This document shows, piece after piece, positions 1 to 6,254 of a stretch of DNA of 15,467 nt (the first letter of the stretch is position 1; the number at the start of each line of letters is the position of its first letter). The stretch is from Azophilus sp964348115. GTDB lineage: Bacteria; Pseudomonadota; Gammaproteobacteria; Pseudomonadales; Azotimanducaceae. The position numbers were made by a program, and so were the translations under genes. The notes beneath the pieces are model-generated. The model made no database searches, had not been told where the DNA came from, and saw nothing but the letters and a program-made list of their open reading frames with translations. The stretch lies in the NCBI GenBank assembly GCA_964348115.1, contig CAYGBY010000073.1, positions 1 to 15,467 of the forward strand. The letters run 5' to 3'.

Positions 1-44
1 CCCTTTAGGCTCCTCTGGGCTTCCGGGACTTGTTCAGAGGTTCC
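1..44 (-). mobile_element. Right-hand part of a family-1 MITE, cut by the window edge
   Basis: Bases 27-44 read GACTTGTTCAGAGGTTCC, the exact reverse complement of the 18 bp terminal repeat of the complete element at 4522-4681. They are followed by CTAG at 45-48. Bases 1-26 match the interior next to that terminus when the complete copy is reverse-complemented, so this copy is inverted relative to it. The other end lies outside the window. Confidence 0.75.
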
Positions 45-48
45 CTAG

Positions 49-120
49 TGTGCTGCCCCGCAAGCAAGTGGGTTTTAGTCGCTAGGCCGTTTTGGCTCCC
101 GGGACTTGTTCAAAGGCTCC
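49..120. mobile_element. Chimeric MITE fragment: family-2 end joined to a degenerate family-1 end
   Basis: Bases 49-102 match the outer 54 bases of the family-2 element at 10008-10164 (its right end, reverse-complemented) with only two T-to-C differences that I can see. At 103 the sequence switches to GACTTGTTCAAAGGCTCC (103-120), a family-1 terminal repeat with two changes. The piece lies directly after the CTAG that closes the family-1 copy at 1-44. Nested insertion plus deletion, or a genuinely hybrid element, would both give this pattern. Confidence 0.65.
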
Positions 121-162
121 CAGGGCTTCGGTTCCATGATTGCTGGACTTGGCCTGCGCAGC

Positions 163-1578
163 CTATCGGCGGTAGTCCAGAGGCGGTTGGCGCTGGCCAA
201 GCAGGGCGGCGTATTGGAAGTCCTCGCCGCGCTGGCGCCGCAGCTCCGCCCGGGCGTCTGCGATGAGTTGCGCGTCCTGAAAGAGATCTACGGCCATCAA
301 GCCCAGCAGCTGCGCCGCCAGATGCATGCCTTTGTGGCCGATGCCCATGCCGCCGGCGGCCACTGCCTGCCAACTGTGCGCCGGCGTGCCCGGCACCCAG
401 GTGGCGGTGACGAAACCCACCGTAGGCGCCATCCAACTGACGTCTCCCACATCCGTGGAGCCCATGCCTTGGCGCACGCTGAAGGGCTGCACTTCGGCTT
501 CGGCGCCTAACTGCAAACTGGGGCTGGGCAGGGTTTTATGCAGCGTCCTAGCGAAGGCCCGCTCGTGCGCACTGTACTCGATGCCGCCTAGGCGGCGCAG
601 ATGGGCGTCCATGCGCCGGGCCAGAGTTTCGTTGGGCAGAACCGGATAGTTTCCATGCATCACCTCGTAGCTCACTTCGGTTCCCGTGCCAAGGGCGGCG
701 GCATCGGCGGCGGCCACCACCCGCTCGAACAGTTCCCGCACTTGGGGCAACTGCGGATGGCGCACGTAATAGTAGACCTCCGCGGTTTCCGGCACGATGT
801 TGGGCGCTTGCCCGCCCTCCGTGATGACGTAGTGAATGCGCGCGTCCTGGGGGATGTGCTCGCGCATCAGGTTGACCATGTAGTTCATCGCCTCCACCCC
901 ATCGAGTGCGGAGCGGCCCCGCTCCGGGGCGGAAGCCGCATGGGCGGCGACCCCTTGGAAGCGGAAACGGCCGGACTTGTTGGCGGTGCTGGAGGCGGCG
1001 GAGGCCTCGTTGCGATCGCCTGGATGCCAGTGCAGCACCACGTCCACATCGTCGAACAAGCCGGCGCGCACCATGTAAACCTTGCCCGAGCCGCCCTCCT
1101 CCGCCGGCGTGCCGTAGACGCGCACCGTGCCCGGCGCACCCGTTTCCCGGAGCCATTGAGCCAAGGCGACGCCAGCCGATGCGGAGGCTGCGCCAAACAG
1201 GTGGTGGCCGCAGGCGTGGCCCGGCGCACCTTCCGCCACCGCCTGGCGCTTGGGCTGGGCCGCTTGGGAAAGGCCGGGCAGGGCGTCGAATTCCGCCAGA
1301 ATGGCGATGACCGGCTTGCCTTGGCCATAACTGGCGACGAACGCCGTAGGGATGTCGGCCACGCCGCGCACAACGTCGAAGCCACCTGCCTCCAAGTAGC
1401 TGCGCAAGCGCTCAGAGCTCCTCTCCTCCAGATAGCCGAGTTCGGCGAAGCCCCAAATGTCGCTGGCCAAGGCGACCGCAGCTTCGCGCTGCTGTTGCAC
1501 GGCGTCCAGAATGGCCTGGTCCGCAGCGGCGCCGCTGGCCAGGGAGACGGCGCCCAGCCAGCCCGCCAGCAGGTGCAT
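163..1578 (-). CDS. M20 family amidohydrolase, AbgB/aminobenzoyl-glutamate hydrolase type, probably exported
   Basis: With the ATG at 1578 the product is 471 aa. It starts with a plausible signal peptide (MHLLAGWLGAVSLASGAAA, about residues 1-19). The M20 metal-peptidase features are clear: EFDALPG around residue 98, the metal-ligand motif GHACGHH at 120-126, the catalytic pair EEGG at 160-163 and HWHPGD at 183-188, followed by the dimerisation domain. Members hydrolyse N-acyl amino acid or aminoacyl amide bonds using two metal ions; the substrate here is unknown. Length fits the family (AbgB is about 480 aa). The start is uncertain: the frame stays open to TTG 1800, where a good Shine-Dalgarno AAAGGAG (1808-1814) sits 7 bases upstream. 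The extra 74 residues are arginine-rich and unlike the family, so I prefer 1578. No obvious operon partner. Confidence 0.85.
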   Translation of the reverse strand: MHLLAGWLGAVSLASGAAADQAILDAVQQQREAAVALASDIWGFAELGYLEERSSERLRSYLEAGGFDVVRGVADIPTAFVASYGQGKPVIAILAEFDALPGLSQAAQPKRQAVAEGAPGHACGHHLFGAASASAGVALAQWLRETGAPGTVRVYGTPAEEGGSGKVYMVRAGLFDDVDVVLHWHPGDRNEASAASSTANKSGRFRFQGVAAHAASAPERGRSALDGVEAMNYMVNLMREHIPQDARIHYVITEGGQAPNIVPETAEVYYYVRHPQLPQVRELFERVVAAADAAALGTGTEVSYEVMHGNYPVLPNETLARRMDAHLRRLGGIEYSAHERAFARTLHKTLPSPSLQLGAEAEVQPFSVRQGMGSTDVGDVSWMAPTVGFVTATWVPGTPAHSWQAVAAGGMGIGHKGMHLAAQLLGLMAVDLFQDAQLIADARAELRRQRGEDFQYAALLGQRQPPLDYRR

Positions 1579-1632
1579 ACGCAAACGACCGCCGGTCCGT
1601 GCGCAGGCGCCGGGTTGCCGAGGGCGACAGGA

Positions 1633-1650
1633 CGCCCGCAAACGCGGGCG
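1633..1650 (-). other. Hairpin in the leader of the M20 gene
   Basis: CGCCCGC (1633-1639), loop AAAC, GCGGGCG (1644-1650): a perfect 7 bp GC stem with a four-base loop. It lies about 55 bases upstream of the preferred ATG. No T-run follows on either strand, so it is not a standard terminator. It could affect translation of the leader or be incidental. Confidence 0.35.
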
Positions 1651-1807
1651 GGTCAACAATAGCCTGCATGACAGGGCGCACGGCGCCGACCGCAAGCGCG
1701 CGTGCGGGCTGTCCGGGAACCAGCGAAGAATAAGCCCCGCCATGCCCCTGCGCTTGCGTCCAATGACCAAATTGCGTCTTAAGCCGTTGTTCATAAACAA
1801 GTAGAAG

Positions 1808-1829
1808 CTCCTTTCAATGGGAAATTATA
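1808..1829 (-). promoter_or_regulatory. Possible -10 box and strong ribosome-binding site upstream of the M20 gene
   Basis: On the minus strand TATAAT lies at 1829-1824, and AAAGGAG at 1814-1808 follows about 9 bases later. TTG 1800 is 7 bases and ATG 1794 is 13 bases after the ribosome-binding site. No good -35 box stands 16-18 bases upstream of TATAAT; TTGTCA is present but only 9 bases away. The remnant repeat at 1861-1898 begins just upstream, so rearrangement may have altered the promoter. Confidence 0.35.
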
Positions 1830-1860
1830 AGGATGCGTTGACAAGCCGCTACCGAAGCCG

Positions 1861-1898
1861 ACGAACACGGGCTCGGTCCCGCGGTCCGTCCGTCCACG
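1861..1898. repeat. Direct repeat, copy A, downstream of the ATPase gene
   Basis: This 38 bp stretch matches 3169-3207 with two substitutions and one missing G. Read on the minus strand it is a frameshifted copy of the first codons of the ATPase gene (GTGGAC...). Sequence to its right differs from that to the right of copy B. It is either the remnant start of a second ATPase gene or one boundary of an inserted segment. Confidence 0.8.
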
Positions 1899-1952
1899 TA
1901 CTTCCTTATCTTCGCCCGCCGCGTCCCGTCCACGCCGTCCGCTCCCGCCCCG

Positions 1953-3206
1953 TCACCCGCAGAAGTCCATGGGCTTCGGCGGCGGCCGCGTCCGAAACGT
2001 CCCCGTCAGCACGTACTGCCGCAGCGAGGGGATCAGGCACCGCCAGCGTTCGCCGCCGGCGTCGGCCGCCAGCAGGCCCCGGCTGACCATGGCGCCGACC
2101 AGGTCCGGCCCCGTGCCCATCCCGGCGGCGCGCAGCTCCGCCCTCATGTCCGCGCCCATCCGCGCCAGCAGGGCGCGGGCGTCGTCCTCCGCCCGCTCCA
2201 AGGAGATGCCCGCCGGGCCCCAATCTCCAAGGAGTTCGCGGATCACTGGCAGGGCCGGACGGAGGCCCGACAGTCGGCCTTGGTAGTAGTCGACGCGCAG
2301 CCCGGCGAGGTCGGCCGCGACGCGCTTCGCGTCCAAGTCCCCCGGGCGGGCGCTGTCGGCGCGCAGCATCTCGGCGCCCAGGGCCGTCATGGCCGAGCGC
2401 AGGTGGTGGGGGAACCCGCCGCACTCCGCGGCAAGCCAGTCGATGAGCCGGCGCCGCACCTTGGCTGGCCCCAGGAGGCCCAGGTGGTCCATGACGCCGG
2501 CGAGGTAGGTCCGGGCCTCCTCACCGGACAGGGGCTGCATGCGGACGGCGCGGCGTCCCGCCAGGCGCCGCGACACCGACGGCTGGATGATGTCCGGCGT
2601 CTGGGAGTGGCCGGCGAGCAGGACAAACAGGGGGAAGTCGGCGTGCTCCCCCGCATGGACATTGGCCAGCAGCTCGTTGGCCTCCCCGCCGGGGGTCGGC
2701 TTCAGCCGCTGCGCCTCGTCGACGGCCAGACACACGGCCGCGCCCTTCGGGACGCCGCGCAGCGCCTCGGCGAGCCCCTCGCCGAGGGGGTCGCCCTCCG
2801 GCTCGGCCGGCGCCGCGCCCAAGGCGGCCCCGGCGCCGAAGGCCGTGACCCCGCCGCCGCGCCGCGAAAGGCCGTGCACGAAGTCCAGGATGCGCTCGCG
2901 GCCACCGCCGCACCAAGCCTCCGGCAGGGCCTCCGCTAACCGTCGCAGGACGACATGCGGGTTGTGGAGCATGGTCGCGGGCACCCGCGCCACCAGCGTC
3001 GGCGGGCCGCCCCAGCCCCCTTTCAGGCTCCGGCCGCGGAGCGCCTCGATGAAGGCGGTCTTGCCGACGCCCGGCGGTCCGGACAGGCACAGGGTCTGTC
3101 CCTGCGGATGGCCGTCGGCGCAGGCGCGGGCCGCGGACGCGGCGGCCTCGAACAGGTCCCCGCGGCCCACGAACAGGGGCTCGGTCCCGCGGTCCGCCCG
3201 GTCCAC
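1953..3206 (-). CDS. AAA+ family ATPase of unknown role
   Basis: The product is 417 aa from GTG 3206. Walker A is GPPGVGKT at residues 43-50, Walker B is VCLAVDEA at about 158-165, a sensor-1-like strand VLLAGHS lies near 195-201, and SVSRR near 210-214 could carry an arginine finger. The N-terminal FVGR motif (12-15) and a C-terminal winged-helix-like segment with PSLRQYVL resemble Orc1/Cdc6-like and other bacterial AAA+ ATP-binding proteins. Function is not known from sequence. The start lies only 5 bases after the stop of the serine hydrolase gene, with no evident ribosome-binding site, so translation may be coupled or the true start lost. Base composition is visibly more GC-rich than in the neighbours, and a 38-39 bp direct repeat brackets the gene. 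Both suggest transfer or duplication. Confidence 0.8.
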   Translation of the reverse strand: MDRADRGTEPLFVGRGDLFEAAASAARACADGHPQGQTLCLSGPPGVGKTAFIEALRGRSLKGGWGGPPTLVARVPATMLHNPHVVLRRLAEALPEAWCGGGRERILDFVHGLSRRGGGVTAFGAGAALGAAPAEPEGDPLGEGLAEALRGVPKGAAVCLAVDEAQRLKPTPGGEANELLANVHAGEHADFPLFVLLAGHSQTPDIIQPSVSRRLAGRRAVRMQPLSGEEARTYLAGVMDHLGLLGPAKVRRRLIDWLAAECGGFPHHLRSAMTALGAEMLRADSARPGDLDAKRVAADLAGLRVDYYQGRLSGLRPALPVIRELLGDWGPAGISLERAEDDARALLARMGADMRAELRAAGMGTGPDLVGAMVSRGLLAADAGGERWRCLIPSLRQYVLTGTFRTRPPPKPMDFCG

Positions 3207-3207
3207 G
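3169..3207. repeat. Direct repeat, copy B, covering the start of the ATPase gene
   Basis: This is the partner of 1861-1898, offset by 1308 bases. It encodes the first residues of the ATPase (MDRADRGTEPLFV). The two copies delimit a unit of about 1.3 kb that contains the whole ATPase gene. Confidence 0.8.
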
Positions 3208-3211
3208 GCAG

Positions 3212-4363
3212 CTACAGTGCGCAGCCGGCCGCGATGCTGGAGATCGCCACGCCGCGCCGTCCTTGGCGGATGACGTTGCGGTCATGGGTGCGGGTGCAGT
3301 AGCCCAACGACAGGCCCGTGGCCGGGTCCGCCCAGGCGAGCTGCCCGCCAGCGCCATTGTGCCCAAAGGCCTGGGCTGAGTTTGTCTTGCCGAAGCCGCG
3401 CAAGCTCCTTTTTTCATCCCCGGCTATGACGACGCCAAGCCCACGGTTGGCCGCCACGCCCATCAGATCGCTCAGATCCCCGGTCAGCACCGTGCGCGCC
3501 CGGCGCAGCATGGCCGCATCCCAAATGCGCCTGCCGCCCAGCCCGCCGTGCAGCAGACCCTGATAGAAAAGCGCAAGCTCTCCGGCGCCAGTGAAGGCGC
3601 CGCCGCCGGGCACCCCAACCGCACGCACCTCTGGACGATTGAAGCTGAGGATGACGTCTTCAGTGACTTCCGTAGCCGGCGGGGGCGGCAGGCCCAGATC
3701 CCGCCAATCCTGATCCGTCATGGCCACGCCGGCATGTTCGCACAAGGCGGCGCGATGCTGTTCGGAAGGCGGCAGTCCTAGATGCAGGTCGTGCAGCCCC
3801 AAAGGGGCTGCGATGCGTTCCCGCACAAAGGCCGGCAAAGACTGGCCAGTGCGCCGCTCGATGAGCTCCGCCACCACCCACATGCTGGAGGAAGGGTGGT
3901 ATTCAAATCGGCTGCCCGGCGGCCACGACAGCCGCCATTGGGCGTAGCGTTCATCGCGCCTGGTCTTGTCAAGCCAATCCAGCGGGCGAAAGGGGGCGGC
4001 GGGAAAGCCGGCGGTGTGGGTGAACAGCTGCTGCACCCGCACAGCCTCCTTGCCGTGCGTCGCGAAAGCCGGAATGCTGTCCGCCACAAGCGCATCCGCG
4101 TTCAGCTTGCCTTCCTGCATAAGCAGCCAAGCCGCCGCCGAGGTGATGGCCTTGGTGGCGGAGAACACGCAGAACAGGCTGCCGTCATCCGCATCGCCAT
4201 AGGTGGCCAGCACGGCGACCTTGCCGTGCCGCGCCACCGCCACCTGCACGGCGGACAGCAACCCGGCATCCACTTCCCGGCGGACGCGGTTGAGAAGTTC
4301 ATCCACCTTGGCCGGGCGCAAGCCAGCCTCCTCGATGCTGCGCTGCAATGACTGGGGGACCAC
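3212..4363 (-). CDS. Serine hydrolase, beta-lactamase/class C-like esterase family
   Basis: The product is 383 aa from GTG 4363, chosen because AGGAG lies 4 bases upstream and family similarity begins there; the open frame further upstream runs into a MITE. The SxxK nucleophile motif is S68-A-T-K71. Tyr155 in FEYHPSS is the second catalytic element, and FGHNGAGG at 333-340 takes the place of the KTG box, as in EstB-like esterases and penicillin-binding-protein-like hydrolases. THTAGF at about 115-120 is typical of the family. No signal peptide or membrane segment is visible, so a cytoplasmic esterase or peptidase is likelier than a periplasmic beta-lactamase. The substrate cannot be told. Its stop is 5 bases before the ATPase start, so the two could be cotranscribed. 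Confidence 0.85.
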   Translation of the reverse strand: MVPQSLQRSIEEAGLRPAKVDELLNRVRREVDAGLLSAVQVAVARHGKVAVLATYGDADDGSLFCVFSATKAITSAAAWLLMQEGKLNADALVADSIPAFATHGKEAVRVQQLFTHTAGFPAAPFRPLDWLDKTRRDERYAQWRLSWPPGSRFEYHPSSSMWVVAELIERRTGQSLPAFVRERIAAPLGLHDLHLGLPPSEQHRAALCEHAGVAMTDQDWRDLGLPPPPATEVTEDVILSFNRPEVRAVGVPGGGAFTGAGELALFYQGLLHGGLGGRRIWDAAMLRRARTVLTGDLSDLMGVAANRGLGVVIAGDEKRSLRGFGKTNSAQAFGHNGAGGQLAWADPATGLSLGYCTRTHDRNVIRQGRRGVAISSIAAGCAL

Positions 4364-4719
4364 GATGCTCCTGCGCCGGTTTGTTTGGCGTATGTTGGCC
4401 TTGAGCGCAGTTGGATTCAAGGACCACCGCAAGGTGCGGGTTGAGGAGACATTGAACGCGATGCTCGACGCAAAAGCCGATGAACTCGGTGGCGGGAACC
4501 ACAGGCTGGCCAACAGTCTAGGGAACCTCTGAACAAGTCCCGGCAGCCCAGATGAGGCTAAAGGGCGTGATGGCAAGGCGCGGCGAAGCCGTGTGGCTTG
4601 CCCCCACACAATGAGCCGCAACACAGCCAGCGCGCCCTTTAGGCCCTCCCGAAGGGCGAACGCGACTTGTTCAGAGGTTCCCTAGGGTAAACTTGCGCAT
4701 CCCTTGGCGGAACCTTTCT
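4364..4719. other. Divergent intergenic region between the serine hydrolase and cysteine synthase genes
   Basis: The promoters of both divergent genes should lie here. The region contains the complete family-1 MITE (4522-4681). The 158 bases left of it (4364-4521) show no convincing -35/-10 pair to me. Only 34 bases separate the right CTAG from the ATG of the cysteine synthase gene. Confidence 0.5.
4522..4681. mobile_element. Complete family-1 MITE (160 bp) with CTAG on both sides
   Basis: Perfect 18 bp terminal inverted repeats: GGAACCTCTGAACAAGTC at 4522-4539 and its reverse complement at 4664-4681. CTAG lies immediately outside each end (4518-4521 and 4682-4685). There is no room for a transposase. 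IS5-group elements are known to duplicate a YTAR (CTAG/TTAG) target, so an IS5-type transposase acting in trans is the likely mover; that assignment is inference. The interior at about 4570-4622 is related to the core of the family-2 element. Confidence 0.88.
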
Positions 4720-5712
4720 ATGGACACCCTAAACGGCTTTGCGGGCAGCGTTGGCAATACGCCGCTGATCCGCATCCCCCTGCTCAGCGAGGCCACTGGC
4801 TGCGAGATTCTGGGCAAGGCGGAATTTATGAACCCGGGCGGCTCGGTGAAGGATCGGGCGGCGCTATGGATCGTGCGGCAGCATGAAAGGAGCGGCGCCC
4901 TGGCGCCGGGCGGCACCGTGGTGGAAGGCACCGCCGGCAACACCGGCATCGGCTTGGCCCATGTGTGCAATGAACGCGGCTACCCATGCGTGATATACAT
5001 GCCGGACAACCAGTCCCAAGAGAAGGTGGACATCCTGAAGACCTTGGGCGCGGAGGTGCGTGTGGTGCCCACCCTGCCCTACCGCGACGAGATGAACTAT
5101 CAAAAGCAGGCTGGCCGCTACGCTGCCCAACTGCCCGGCGCCGTCTGGGCGAATCAATTCGACAACACCGCCAACCGTCTGGCGCACTATGAATCCACCG
5201 GCCCCGAAATCTGGACGCAAACCGGCGGCGCCTTGGATGCCTTCATCTGCTCCGTAGGCACCGGCGGCACCCTGGCCGGGGTCTCCCGCTTCCTGAAGGA
5301 GCGCAACAAGAACATCCGGGTGCTGTTGGCGGACCCCTACGGCAGCGCCCTGTACAACTGGGTGACGGCGGGCGAGGCCGCCATGACCCCTGGGCCCTCC
5401 ATCACCGAGGGCATCGGCAACAGCCGGGTGACGGACAATCTGGCCGGCACGGAGATCGACGATGCGGTGCAGATCACGGACCAGGAAATGGTGCGGATGG
5501 TCTATGCCATGCTGCGTCGGCAAGGCTGGTTCTTCGGGTCCAGCACTGGCATCAATTTGTACGGCGCGGTGCGTACGGCAAGGATGCTGGGACCTGGGCG
5601 CACTATCGTCACCATGCTGACGGACACCGGGCACAAGTACCAGTCCAGCCTGTTCAACCGGCACTTTCTGGCGGAGCGGGGGTTGGATGCTGATGCGGAG
5701 CTTGGGTTCTAG
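4720..5712 (+). CDS. cysK: Cysteine synthase (O-acetylserine sulfhydrylase family), PLP-dependent
   Basis: The product is 330 aa from ATG 4720. Members make L-cysteine from O-acetylserine and sulfide in the cytoplasm. The PLP lysine is K44 in NPGGSVKDR. The substrate loop is EGTAGNTG (69-76), the phosphate-binding loop GTGGT (180-184), and the serine that contacts the pyridine nitrogen lies in FFGSSTG (271-277). The loop reads TAGNTG instead of TSGNTG as in E. coli CysK. With CVIYMPDNQSQEK this places it near the 'cysteine synthase 2' branch (fungal Cys12-like and bacterial relatives). That branch assignment is from memory of the family, and cystathionine-beta-synthase-like activity is not excluded. 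An upstream TTG (4693) would add 9 residues with no support. A MITE sits 34 bp upstream of the start. Confidence 0.9.
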   Translation: MDTLNGFAGSVGNTPLIRIPLLSEATGCEILGKAEFMNPGGSVKDRAALWIVRQHERSGALAPGGTVVEGTAGNTGIGLAHVCNERGYPCVIYMPDNQSQEKVDILKTLGAEVRVVPTLPYRDEMNYQKQAGRYAAQLPGAVWANQFDNTANRLAHYESTGPEIWTQTGGALDAFICSVGTGGTLAGVSRFLKERNKNIRVLLADPYGSALYNWVTAGEAAMTPGPSITEGIGNSRVTDNLAGTEIDDAVQITDQEMVRMVYAMLRRQGWFFGSSTGINLYGAVRTARMLGPGRTIVTMLTDTGHKYQSSLFNRHFLAERGLDADAELGF

Positions 5713-5795
5713 ATGGGCGGCGATCCCCTGCAACCCCTTGAGCCAATCCTCTTCAACCACTACCATGCGCATTCAATCCAGCGCGGTGTGACGCA

Positions 5796-6242
5796 ATGTT
5801 CGGTTACCAGCGCATTCTTTTGGCGGTGGATCTTTCTCAAGAGTCCGCACAGGTGGCGCGGACGGCGACGGCCCTTGCCCATGCAGTTGGCGGCGAGCTG
5901 CACTTGGCGCATGTGGTGGAGCCGCTGACTTTCGCCTATGGCGGTGACGTGCCCTTGGATATCTCCTCCGTGCAAGATCAGATACGGCAGCAGGCGAAGT
6001 CCCAGTTGGCGGAGTTCGCCGCCTCCATCGATGTGCCCGGCAGCCGCCAGCACTTGGCGTTCGGGCGCCCGGATGCGGAGATTCACCGCATCGCGAACGC
6101 CGAGGGCATGGACCTCATCATTGTCGGCAGCCACGGTCGGCATGGTCTGGCGCTGCTGTTGGGCTCCACCGCCAATGCCGTGCTGCACGGCGCCGGATGT
6201 GACGTGCTGGCGGTGCGGGTGGGCGCTGCAAAACAAAAGTAG
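5796..6242 (+). CDS. Universal stress protein, UspA family
   Basis: A 148 aa single Usp domain. The N-terminal strand RILLAVDLS (6-14) and the C-terminal GSHGRHGLALLLGST (111-125), ending in DVLAVRV, are typical. Family members are small cytoplasmic dimers that help survival under starvation, oxidative or respiratory stress. The glycine motif has eight residues between the second and third glycines, where classical ATP-binding members have nine. That resembles the UspA-like type and may mean no ATP binding. It lies 83 bases after the cysteine synthase stop, and its stop is only 12 bases before the transglycosylase start, so cotranscription with the latter is likely. No clear ribosome-binding site precedes the ATG. 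Confidence 0.92.
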   Translation: MFGYQRILLAVDLSQESAQVARTATALAHAVGGELHLAHVVEPLTFAYGGDVPLDISSVQDQIRQQAKSQLAEFAASIDVPGSRQHLAFGRPDAEIHRIANAEGMDLIIVGSHGRHGLALLLGSTANAVLHGAGCDVLAVRVGAAKQK

Positions 6243-6254
6243 GCGCGTATTTTA

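Noticed and set aside
601..1662. Long plus-strand open frame opposite the M20 gene
   Set aside because: Antisense shadow: His/Gly/Arg-rich with no domain, against a clear peptidase on the other strand.
2766..2786. Perfect 9 bp stem with CCC loop inside the ATPase gene
   Set aside because: It lies in coding sequence of very high GC where such stems arise by chance, and no T-run follows.
2521..3417. Long open frame on the minus strand over the ATPase gene
   Set aside because: It is a frame shadow in very GC-rich DNA; its translation is Arg/Gly/Pro-rich without motifs, while the 1953-3206 frame has Walker A and B.
4364..4624. Upstream extension of the serine hydrolase frame to 4624
   Set aside because: The extension passes through the MITE and has no family similarity; GTG 4363 has AGGAG just upstream.
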